Positions 8,911 through 15,887 of a stretch of DNA of 64,000 bases are shown here, in pieces; position 1 is the stretch's first letter; each line of letters starts with the position of its first letter. Made by a program: the position numbers and the translations under genes. The notes under the pieces are model-generated. The model worked only from the letters and a program-made list of their open reading frames with translations. It was not told the origin of the DNA and made no database searches. Source of the DNA: CAVSRC01 sp963762605 (GTDB taxonomy: Bacteria > Pseudomonadota > Alphaproteobacteria > Rhizobiales > Kaistiaceae); the NCBI GenBank assembly GCA_963762605.1, contig CAVXLJ010000031.1, forward strand, positions 111,839 through 175,838, in the 5' to 3' direction.

Positions 8911-9112
8911 CAGCCGCGGAGGAGCCAATGGTCGCCAACGCTGTGGATTGCCGTTGCTTCGGGTGCCCAAGGGGGGAAAGGCGGTTCTTGGCCAATCGAG
9001 GCTAGGGTTTCAGATTTTTCTATCGAACCTTTTCGCCTCGACAAGGTGTCAGCCTGTCGGCGCAACTCATTGAGTAGGTGCGGTGCCCATCAGGTCGCGC
9101 GGTGCGCCTTGG
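8911..9112. other. Short gap between recombinase and ClpP-like remnant
   Basis: About 200 bp with no recognisable gene, between the recombinase stop and the convergent stop of the next gene. Confidence 0.4.
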
Positions 9113-10443
9113 TCACTTGCCGCTGTGTTTGTCTCGAGATAGCACCTCGCCGCTCTCCGAAATCAACTGAGAGCCGTCAGGGCCTGCGAACACCAACGCG
9201 AAGCTCGCCGTGCCGAAGGACGTCTGGTCGCGTGCCGGGCTGTAAGCCCTGAAAGTGATCATTCCGGTCACTGAACAGTCGCCACTCGGATCGCATTGGG
9301 CTTTCAGGGTTCCGGGCAAAGTGGTGTAGGTGCGATCGGGCCAACGTTCGACGAACGCCTTCTTCTGATCCATCACGTCGCTCTTTGGCATGCTCTTGCC
9401 GTAGTACGTGACCTGGGGGGCATAGAGCCGATCAAGAAAGTCGAGAGCCGATGGGCTCGGCTCGGATGTTTGCTCGAAAAACGTGCGAGCAGCATTCATT
9501 GCCTCAGCCGCCGGATCGTGCGTGGCGTTCGTGCCAGATGGCCAGATGCGATCCACAAATCTCTGTCCTGAGTTCAACAGGCTGTCGCTGGGAATTGCAC
9601 CCGTAGCCAAATATCTGTCCAGCAAGCGACGTCCCGTCCCGCTGGCGTACGGACCCAGCACGACGACATACCAGCCATTGTCGTAACGAAAGACCGAGGT
9701 GTCACCGAACTGCTTGCCCACATCGGCGGCCAAAGCGACGGCGTCGGTGGCGTTTGACCGGCTGTATATTTGGATCTAATCGCCCTGTGACGCCGAATCC
9801 GCGCGACTTGGTCCACCGGAAGTTTCTGGTTGGGGGGGAGAAGCGGTGGCTGCAATCTCGAAAGGTTCGACTTCGATCCCTACGCGCCTCGCGTCAGCAA
9901 AGGTGAGCCATTGCATCTCCGAAGGCCGCGCTTCGGAGACGTACGCAATTGCTGACAGCGGAAGGCCGAGCTGGCTCAGGTACGCCCCCACTGCCGCATT
10001 GCCGACGGAACTGACTTCTGGTTGGCCTCCTGCGTCTCGTACGTCGCATGAAAGCCCACGCGGGCTTTCCCCGACATGAAGCGGCGTACGCCGCCAAGCC
10101 ACGCCAAGCCACACGCTGAGGCGCACATGAAGCCTTCAGGGACCACCGTCGTGAAGTTCTTCAGACGGATTGCCTTGCCAATCTCGATCCCAGCAAACGT
10201 ACTGCCGCCAATGCTGTTCAACATCACAACCGCGTTGTCAGCACGAACCGCAGCATTTACGAATTTCTGCTGGTCGCCATACTCGAGCTTGCCATCAACG
10301 GAAATTACGGTGAACGGATGGCCGTCGCTCGATGTCAGCGAGGTGACCTCGACAGTCGCGGCATCCGCCAGGTGCAAACATCCCAGTAGCACCCACGCTG
10401 TAACAAACGCACTACGAAACACGCCGGCCATCTGTTCGGCCAC
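9113..10443 (-). pseudogene. Exported ClpP-like/SPOR/NTF2-like protein, broken
   Basis: The reading starts at 10443 with a signal peptide (VFRSAFVTAWVLLGCLHLADA). A COG3904-type ClpP-like domain follows (VVMLNSIGGSTFAGIEIGKAI, FMCASACGLAWLGG, ARVGFHATY). Near 10005-10015 the frame changes into VSSVGNAAVGAYLSQLGLP and continues to an in-frame TAG at 9776-9778. After the TAG the same frame resumes as IQIYSRSNATDAVALAADVG, a SPOR-like segment with FRYDNGWYVVVLGPY. The C-terminus resembles an NTF2/SnoaL-type domain. The full ancestral product is about 440 aa. One indel and one nonsense codon inactivate it. It is likely cargo acting in the periplasm. Confidence 0.6.
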
Positions 10444-10544
10444 CCTATGCCACGCTGAAATCGCCCCAGATCAGGATCAGGTGGGGCAGTTTAGGCAATG
10501 GGTGATGAACTGGCCAAGAAAGTTCGACCCCGCACCGTTGCGCC

Positions 10545-10565
10545 GGTAGTGCGTCAGTTTGAAAT
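10545..10565 (+). repeat. Left inverted repeat of cassette 1
   Basis: Begins GGTAGTGCGTCAGTTT and is a perfect 21-bp inverted match to 11226-11246. Confidence 0.85.
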
Positions 10566-10600
10566 CCGGTGGCATTGACCAGCCCATCGAATCCGACTGG

Positions 10601-10635
10601 GCGCTCCTATATGCTTACCGTGAAGCATGGGAGCG
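10601..10635 (+). promoter_or_regulatory. Hairpin covering the ribosome binding site of cassette 1
   Basis: GCGCTCC...ATGCTT pairs with AAGCAT...GGGAGCG around a short loop. The 3' arm contains GGGAG, the probable Shine-Dalgarno for the ATG at 10642. A homologous hairpin sits at the same offset in cassette 2. Folding may control translation. The structure is inferred by eye. Confidence 0.5.
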
Positions 10636-10641
10636 ATAGGA

Positions 10642-10854
10642 ATGCAGTTTCGCGTGCAGACTGGGAAGGTCGTTGATGGCAAATGGGTGCCGGGGCCTTA
10701 CGATCAGCTATTTGACGCGGCCGACTTAGCCGAAGCTCAGTCGAAGGCACCGATGCATGCCATGACGGGCACATGGCATGAAAACGGTGAATGGCTCCGG
10801 GTAATTGGACCCAATGGCCAAGAACATCGCTGGCCTCCCAAGGAGACCACCTAA
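10642..10854 (+). CDS. Hypothetical protein, cassette 1
   Basis: 70 aa beginning MQFRVQTGKVVDGKW and ending EHRWPPKETT. It is soluble and has no known domain. I prefer the ATG at 10642, which has GGGAGCGATAGG just upstream, over the ATG at 10627 inside the hairpin. It is the first ORF in the 0.7-kb segment bounded by the 21-bp inverted repeat. The next ORF begins with GTG at 10856, 1 bp after this stop. Confidence 0.55.
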   Translation: MQFRVQTGKVVDGKWVPGPYDQLFDAADLAEAQSKAPMHAMTGTWHENGEWLRVIGPNGQEHRWPPKETT

Positions 10855-10855
10855 C

Positions 10856-11041
10856 GTGCCCCGTGGCCCCAAAGGCGAGAAGCGCCCCTCTGACGTGATT
10901 GGCAACGCCGTGGAAGCGGACCGAGGCCTAACGGAGACTGACAATGCAGGGTTTTCGCGCTGGATTGCGAATAGTGTGGTCAGGTTATGTCGGCGTTGGC
11001 ACGATCTACGGCTTTTGGGTGTTGCTAGTTACGCAATTTAG
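10856..11041 (+). CDS. Short protein starting with a PRGPKGEKRPxDVIGNAV motif, probably truncated
   Basis: A GTG start gives VPRGPKGEKRPSDVIGNAVE, which matches the beginning of a small conserved alphaproteobacterial family. After about 20 residues the sequence no longer looks like that family (EADRGLTETDNAGFSRW). This may be a fragment fused to unrelated sequence, or a frameshifted copy. The frame ends at 11041 and overlaps the membrane ORF that starts at 10944. Confidence 0.4.
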   Translation: MPRGPKGEKRPSDVIGNAVEADRGLTETDNAGFSRWIANSVVRLCRRWHDLRLLGVASYAI

Positions 11042-11237
11042 AGACTGCGGTCTCTTTACATGCCTTCCCGACTACTGGTGGCAATTCCTAGTGGTAATTT
11101 ATTCAATAGCAGTTGGGGTGTTTCGTGGCGCCCTGTGGTTGCCAAATCTCATACTCAGCATCCTCCAAGGTACGTTCGTTTCCGACTGGGTTCTTCTCCA
11201 AGACGTGACCCCATTGGCTACGATCATTTCAAACTGA
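10944..11237 (+). CDS. Small membrane protein, last ORF of cassette 1
   Basis: 97 aa with two or three hydrophobic stretches (VGVGTIYGFWVLLVTQF, WWQFLVVIYSIAVGVF). No known family. Its TGA stop at 11235-11237 lies inside the right inverted repeat, the same arrangement as in cassette 2. The overlap with the preceding ORF suggests coupled translation or an alternative reading of one gene. Confidence 0.5.
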   Translation: MQGFRAGLRIVWSGYVGVGTIYGFWVLLVTQFRDCGLFTCLPDYWWQFLVVIYSIAVGVFRGALWLPNLILSILQGTFVSDWVLLQDVTPLATIISN

Positions 11238-11246
11238 CGCACTACC
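11226..11246 (-). repeat. Right inverted repeat of cassette 1
   Basis: Perfect 21-bp inverted copy of 10545-10565. It contains the TGA stop of the 10944-11237 ORF. Confidence 0.85.
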
Positions 11247-11406
11247 CTTACGCCATCCGGATCGACAAGCGGTTCATTGTCCCCGCGCGTCCAGTAGGCT
11301 CAGGGTTCTGAACCGTCCTCGTCCAAAATGGCGAGGTGCGCCCTGTCGGACGCGGTCGCAGAAGCTTGCGGACACGTCCAATGGGGCAAGGTCAGTGGAC
11401 GGCGGA

Positions 11407-11420
11407 TAGTGCGTCAGTTT
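11407..11420 (+). repeat. Left inverted repeat of cassette 2
   Basis: TAGTGCGTCAGTTT, identical to bases 3-16 of the cassette 1 repeat and in the same orientation as 10545. Confidence 0.75.
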
Positions 11421-11456
11421 TTGCTCCCGTTGACGACGGTATCGCAATCATCGTTC

Positions 11457-11489
11457 GGCTCCCATATGCTATCGGCAAGCAGGGAGACC
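11457..11489 (+). promoter_or_regulatory. Hairpin covering the ribosome binding site of cassette 2
   Basis: GGCTCCC...ATGCT pairs with AGCA...GGGAGACC (imperfect). It resembles the hairpin at 10601-10635 and lies about the same distance from the left repeat. The 3' arm AGGGAG is the probable Shine-Dalgarno for the GTG at 11494. Confidence 0.45.
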
Positions 11490-11493
11490 GTCG

Positions 11494-11898
11494 GTGCTGG
11501 CGTCAGACGCGACCATTGTCGATATTGCAGCGCATCTTTCCAATCCGGTTAAATACGTGCGCGGCGTCTTGGGCAATCTGTACGTCTGTATGGGTGAACA
11601 CAAACACGACGTTATTGTTGATAGCGATGGAACGGAGGTTCCGATCAGCAACGACGTCCAAGTGAGGATTGGCGTGACCGGGCGGGGACGGGCGCCGCAC
11701 TACCGAGTTGAACGTGGCTGGGAGGTTGATCGCTGGTCCTCTGACGCGAAGGTCTATGGCATCTTTGACGGTCGTAGTCATAAGACCCTCATGGAATGGA
11801 CTGACGCCATCAAAGACGAGCATTGGAGCGAGAAGCCGGCGTCCTTTGATGACGTCGAGAAACTCCTCGGTGAACTGCTCCAATTCAAGCGTCACTGA
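11494..11898 (+). CDS. Hypothetical protein, cassette 2
   Basis: 134 aa from a GTG start, preceded by AGGGAG. It begins MLASDATIVDIAAHLSN and has no domain I recognise. The composition is normal for a real protein (mixed charged and hydrophobic, no low complexity). Its TGA stop (11896-11898) lies inside the right inverted repeat. It is the only ORF between the repeats. Confidence 0.6.
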   Translation: MLASDATIVDIAAHLSNPVKYVRGVLGNLYVCMGEHKHDVIVDSDGTEVPISNDVQVRIGVTGRGRAPHYRVERGWEVDRWSSDAKVYGIFDGRSHKTLMEWTDAIKDEHWSEKPASFDDVEKLLGELLQFKRH

Positions 11899-11909
11899 CG
11901 CACTACCGG
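11894..11909 (-). repeat. Right inverted repeat of cassette 2
   Basis: ACTGACGCACTACCGG, the inverted form of the same repeat core. It contains the stop codon of the cassette gene. Serine recombinase-related sequence starts immediately to its right. Confidence 0.75.
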
Positions 11910-12035
11910 ACGAAGGCCGCAACCAGCGCCCGGGCCTAGACGCCCTCCTCAAGGCCGTCACACGCCGCGACATTGACTTGGTGGCCGCATGGTCGGTGAC
12001 CGTCTCGGCCGCTCCCTGACGGACCTCCTCGCAGG
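11910..12035 (+). pseudogene. Fragment of a second serine recombinase
   Basis: Encodes EGRNQRPGLDALLKAVTRRDIDLVAAWSV and then, after a frame change, the remnant of DRLGRSLTDLL. The DNA is closely similar to about 8437-8560 of the recombinase at 8275-8910, with scattered differences. Only the middle of the catalytic domain survives. A possible distant HTH relic (GIARFLNIEVGSAQ) follows at about 12045-12090. The fragment abuts the right repeat of cassette 2. Confidence 0.75.
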
Positions 12036-12097
12036 GCGGAGGGGGGATCGCGCGGTTCCTCAACATCGAGGTTGGCTCCGCGCAGATTTCTGTCCAA

Positions 12098-12241
12098 CTA
12101 TTTCAGTGGGGCTCCGACGCCGAACAGCTTCCAGAGGTAGTGCCGGATGGCTGCCACCACGATCACCCCCACTAGGACAACCCCAAAGAGCCCGCAGAGG
12201 AGCTCTCCGAGGATGAAGATGAACCTCAGGATGTCGAGCAT
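12098..12241 (-). CDS. Possible 47-aa single-pass membrane protein
   Basis: MLDILRFIFILGELLCGLFG, then a hydrophobic run and a basic end (IRHYLWKLFGVGAPLK). GGAAGG sits about 9 bases before the ATG at 12241. It is small and unrecognised. The good ribosome binding site and coherent membrane segment support it. Confidence 0.4.
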   Translation of the reverse strand: MLDILRFIFILGELLCGLFGVVLVGVIVVAAIRHYLWKLFGVGAPLK

Positions 12242-12570
12242 CCCACAATGCCTTCCATAGAGGGATGGTCTCCGTGGTGGCTCTCGCCGCCTTGACCCCC
12301 ACGGGACACCGAACTCCATCCTTATGGTCCTCCTGAAGGACAACCTGAAGGGGATCAGCGGAGGTCCCGTTGTCGCGGTGCCGGCTCGAGCCATGCGAGG
12401 TCGTCGTCCTGGCTGGGAGTAGACCCACAGAAACAGGGGTAGGCGCGGTGCGGAGAGGGCACCCGCTAGGGTGCCAGCTGGGAACCTCTCGGGCCGCGCC
12501 GTGGGCTGCTAGGGGCTGGCTGTGGGTGTCGCGCGGGTGTCGTGATCAGGGCCGGGCAAGGCCGTCCACA
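12242..12570. other. Island intergenic region
   Basis: No gene recognised. Inverted repeats such as GGCACCC/GGGTGCC occur near 12459-12477, which could be a terminator or recombination-associated structure close to the integrase remnant. Confidence 0.35.
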
Positions 12571-13878
12571 TTACCGGGGTAGCTGCACTGCCTCGACACA
12601 AGCCTGCAAGGCCGCCTGCCCGGACGGCCCCGGGTAGAGGCCCATGGTCAGCGGCAACGGGTCGTCGTCGTTCGAGTGTCCGATCACTCTGCATGGTCCA
12701 CGCGTGAAACCCTTGACGCCCTGCTCCAGAGCCTCGCGGGCCTTGCGCGTGAACCATCGGCGCCATGAGTGGAAATCGACCCGCGATTGGCGCACCTCGT
12801 GAGGCTGTCATCAACGCCGAGCGCACGCCGCGCCCGCGTGAAAGCTTGGGATGCTGGGGCCCCTCGCCCACGGGCGCTTTTTCTGCTCGGCAGTTCATGG
12901 AACAGGTATCGTCGGGTCGCTTCCCCTCCGTCCGCCTCCGATCAGCGGCGTCAGCTTCGAGTGGATCGGCACCTGCGTTGGCCGCTCTCCGTCTTGCCGA
13001 CGCGCACGTCGAACATGCTGCCCTCCCTGCTTGACCCGCAGGCCGGCATCTCGTTGAGCCGCAGCCAGACAGCGCAGCACGCGACATAGGTCTTCAGGTA
13101 GCCGGCTTCCCCGCATCAGCGTTGCCTCGTGTCTGTGAATGGCGTTTGTCGATTTCTTCCTCGACCCGATGCTTCTTCGCGCTTCGGTACCCTCTTGCCC
13201 TTCCCTGCCACACGTTCTGGTGCTCGTTCGGGCTCCAGATGCTCCTTGTCGAGCATCCACTGCCAGTACGACGAGATGCCGGTCAGCGACTTGTTGGCGT
13301 CCCCGGTCGGCGCCGCGGCCTTGAACGCCTCTCGACGAACCGTATGGCTACCTTGGACGTGAACTCCTCAAAACAGGCGCTGTGCCGTAGCGCGCACCAT
13401 CCTCCAGCTGCTGCACCCGTGTCGGTAGGCGCTTGCCGTGCGCGGGCGAGTCCTTGTCAGCGATGAACTGGTCACGAGGCTTGATGCGGCGTTGCCGCGC
13501 CGTCGCCACGGTCGTGAACACGCCGATCCGCTGCTCGCTTCGCTGCGCCGGAGTTCGTCGGCCCGGGCCTCCACCGCGAAGGACCAGTCGAGTTCGTCGA
13601 CCTGTCCAGCTAGGCGGGCTCCCTCAGGGCCAGCGCCTCGCGACAGTGGTCTCCTTGGTCCCGTGGCGGGCCTCATAGATCAGTCTTCTTGAGCTCATGG
13701 ATGACAGGTGTGCTTGAGAACCTCTGCCGCGGCAGGGCTGTCAGTCCGCAGCGTACTGGCGCAGGTGTGCGCCGTCACCCCTTCAGGGACGGGGGAACTC
13801 GCACCACCACCCTTGATCTGCTTGTCGTGCCACTCAAGGTGTCTGTCCTAGCTTCCGCCGCCGTGTGACTCTCGCCAT
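12571..13878 (-). pseudogene. Tyrosine integrase, multiply frameshifted
   Basis: From the ATG at 13878 (MARVTRRR) the ancestral reading can be followed through several frame changes: YEARHGTKETTVA, DELDWSFAVEARADELRR, RIGVFTTVATARQRR, GDANKSLTGISSYWQWMLDKE (core-binding part) and PTQVPIHSKLTPLIGG. It ends in the C-terminal catalytic block with FHSWRRWF (the H-x-x-R box, about 12746-12772), VIGHSNDDD, and the Tyr nucleophile in MGLYPGPSG (about 12617-12643). The stop TAA is at 12571. At least five indels are needed. It sits directly inside attR and reads inward, as expected of the enzyme that inserted the island. Confidence 0.82.
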
Positions 13879-13940
13879 CTTGCTGTACCCCATGTGTCCC
13901 CCAAATGTGTACAAGGACAGAAGCAAGGAAAAGCAGAGTC

Positions 13941-13957
13941 CCGTAGGGCGCGCCACC
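13941..13957 (+). repeat. attR, 17-bp direct repeat
   Basis: Exact copy of tRNA-Glu 2103-2119 without the rest of the tRNA. It marks the right boundary of the island. Confidence 0.88.
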
Positions 13958-14080
13958 CTAATGCTTGATTTGCCGGAGCCCGACCCCAGCTAACGCCCGG
14001 CGACACGGCCTGTCTCGCGCCGGTGCCGGGCGGCTCGCCATGGCTGGGCGTGCCTGCCACGACGATAGGAGTGAGCCGAC

Positions 14081-14701
14081 ATGCTGCAGCGCCGCCAGTT
14101 CGTCTTGGGCTCCCTGTTGGGAATCGCCGGGATGTCGCTTGGCGGGGCAGGCAAGGCCCATGCCCAGGCTGCGCCGACGCCGCAAGACGTCTTCTTCGAT
14201 CCCGACAACACGGTCCTCGGCAATCCCAACGGCGACGTCTCGATCGCGGAGTATTTCGATTTCCAATGCCCCTACTGCAAGCGCGACTTCCCGATGGTCC
14301 GCAAGGTCGTCAAAGCGGACGGAAACGTCCGGCTGGTGATGAAGGACTGGCCGATTTTCGGTGACGTGTCGGTCCACGCCTCCCGCATGGCGCTGGCTGC
14401 GAAGGCGCTCGGCCAGGCCGAGGCAGTCATCGGCACGCTCATGGCAATCAAGGGCAGACTGTCGCAGGCAGCCGTCGACGCCACCCTGGCGCAGGCCGGT
14501 TTCGACGTTGCGGCGCTCACGGCGACCTATGAGAAACAGAAGGCGACGATCGACGCCGTCATCGCGCGCAACGGGGCGCAGGCCGACGCATTCGGCTTCC
14601 CCGGCACGCCCGCCTATGTGGTCGGCCTGACGTTCTACCCCGGCGTTCTCAGCGAAGACGCCCTCAAGGCCGCGATCACCCGGGCGCGCTTGAAGAAGTG
14701 A
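14081..14701 (+). CDS. DsbA-family thiol oxidoreductase, exported
   Basis: 206 aa. The N-terminus MLQRRQFVLGSLLGIAG...AHAQA looks like a signal peptide, with an RR-x-F-V pattern compatible with Tat export. The thioredoxin-fold active site is in FDFQCPYCKRDFP (CPYC, about residue 65), and the cis-Pro loop is in GFPGTPAYVVG. This is the Com1/DsbA-like group that forms or isomerises disulfides in periplasmic proteins. It is the first chromosomal gene after the island and is followed 80 bp later by an SDR gene on the same strand. Confidence 0.88.
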   Translation: MLQRRQFVLGSLLGIAGMSLGGAGKAHAQAAPTPQDVFFDPDNTVLGNPNGDVSIAEYFDFQCPYCKRDFPMVRKVVKADGNVRLVMKDWPIFGDVSVHASRMALAAKALGQAEAVIGTLMAIKGRLSQAAVDATLAQAGFDVAALTATYEKQKATIDAVIARNGAQADAFGFPGTPAYVVGLTFYPGVLSEDALKAAITRARLKK

Positions 14702-14780
14702 CCGGCCGGGCGGCGCTTGCGGCCGGCGCGCCGGGCACTACTTGTCTGGCTTCATGCGGCATTCGGCAGAGGGGGAAAAC

Positions 14781-15479
14781 ATGGCCAAACAAGTCTGCGC
14801 AATCGTCGGCATCGGCCCCGGCAACGGCGCGGCGCTCGCCCGCCGCTTCACCACCGACCATCACGTCGCGCTCTTGTCGCGCAGTACCGACTTTTCCGAA
14901 AAGCTCGCCGCCGAGATCGGCGACGCGCGCGCCTATGCCTGCGACGTCAGCGACGCGCAGGCGATCGACAGCGCATTCGACGCCGTCGCCGCCGATCTCG
15001 GCGCCATCGACACGCTGGTCTACAACGCCGGCTCGGGTGTCTTCGCCACGATAGAGGACATCACGCCCGAGCAGTTCGAGGCATCGTGGCGGGTGAACGC
15101 CCTGGGCCTTCTCATTGCCTCGCAGAAGGTGATCCCGGCGATGAAGGCGAAGGGCCAAGGCGCCATCGTCGTCATCGGCGCCACTGCCTCGCGCCGCGGT
15201 GCCGCACGCACCGCTGCCTTCGCCCCCGCCAAGGCGGCGCAGCGCAGCCTCGCCGAATCGATGGCCAAGCACCTCGGCCCGGCCGGCATCCACGTGGCGC
15301 TCATCGTCATCGACGGCGTCGTCGACCTGCCGCGCACGCGCAAAGCCATGCCCGACAAGCCGGACGACTTCTTCGTCAAGCCGGACGATGTCGCTACCAC
15401 CACCCATTGGCTGGCAGGGCAGCCGCGTTCGGCCTGGTCGTTCGAGGTCGAGGCGCGGCCGTTCGCCGAGAAATGGTAA
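14781..15479 (+). CDS. SDR-family oxidoreductase
   Basis: 232 aa. The nucleotide-binding start AIVGIGPGNGAALARRF is a variant of the SDR TGxxxGxG motif, followed by LVYNAGSG (the NAG motif). In place of the classical YxxxK there is AFAPAKAAQRSLAESMAKHL, so the catalytic Tyr is replaced by Phe. This suggests an atypical or inactive dehydrogenase. The ATG at 14781 has GGGGG-AAAAC upstream. A truncated duplicate lies at 16856-17152. Confidence 0.78.
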   Translation: MAKQVCAIVGIGPGNGAALARRFTTDHHVALLSRSTDFSEKLAAEIGDARAYACDVSDAQAIDSAFDAVAADLGAIDTLVYNAGSGVFATIEDITPEQFEASWRVNALGLLIASQKVIPAMKAKGQGAIVVIGATASRRGAARTAAFAPAKAAQRSLAESMAKHLGPAGIHVALIVIDGVVDLPRTRKAMPDKPDDFFVKPDDVATTTHWLAGQPRSAWSFEVEARPFAEKW

Positions 15480-15741
15480 GCGGCTAAACGGTCCTCTCCT
15501 CCGCCGCGACGGCACGTTTCGCGCCCTGGGCCAGAAGCCGGGCGAGCCGCTCGGTCACCGCCGTCACGAAGCGCGGGTCGGCGGCAAGGTCCTGCCCGAA
15601 CACCTTCTCGACGCCGAGGAAGGCGCGCACCAGCCGTTCGGCGTCACGCCCCGCGGCATCGGCAAGCTTGCGCAGGTCGGCGGCTAGAGGTCGCGGACGT
15701 CGATCGCCTGGCCCATCTCGTCGGTCCCGGTGACGTAGCGC
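15439..15741. repeat. Segmental duplication, copy 1
   Basis: About 300 bp, nearly identical to 17104-17407 with a few substitutions and one 1-bp indel. It covers the last SDR codons and the opposite-strand 3' end of the mannitol dehydrogenase-family gene. Confidence 0.88.
15487..15741 (-). pseudogene. Stray 3' end of a mannitol dehydrogenase-family gene
   Basis: Encodes the last 80-odd codons of the protein encoded in full at 17149-18642, with a 1-bp deletion near 15688 and some substitutions. There is no start and no upstream part. It is part of the segmental duplication. Confidence 0.85.
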
Positions 15742-15887
15742 CGCTTCCTTGCTTCACTTTCCGATCCGAGCCTGCCAACGGCTTCGCAACCAAGATCTGG
15801 TGCGCCTCCCGAGATTGTCTGGCCGATGCAACCGTCGGGCAGCCGCGCCTTGCGCCTGACCGACACAGTGGAATAGCGTCGCCGGCG

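Larger units (their letters stand above)
2103..13957. mobile_element. Decayed genomic island integrated in tRNA-Glu
   Basis: The last 17 bases of the tRNA gene (2103-2119) recur exactly at 13941-13957. The interval carries a tyrosine integrase remnant at its right end reading inward, a serine recombinase, an ATPase/helicase-like remnant and nucleotide-modification-associated genes. It shows none of the housekeeping content of the flanks. This is the standard structure left by tRNA-targeting integration. Most long genes inside are frameshifted, so the island is probably immobile, unless the indels are sequencing errors. Confidence 0.88.

Noticed and set aside
9776..9778. In-frame TAG as a recoded sense codon
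   Set aside because: The same gene also has a frameshift, and other genes in the window use TAG as a normal stop (for example 8908-8910), so ordinary nonsense mutation is simpler.
10545..11909. Integron gene cassettes
   Set aside because: The ends are short inverted repeats rather than attC folded sites, and there is no intI-like gene, so the integron model does not fit.
2103..13957. Complete prophage
   Set aside because: No capsid, portal, terminase, tail or lysis gene is recognisable. Only an integrase remnant and replication/recombination-like genes are present.
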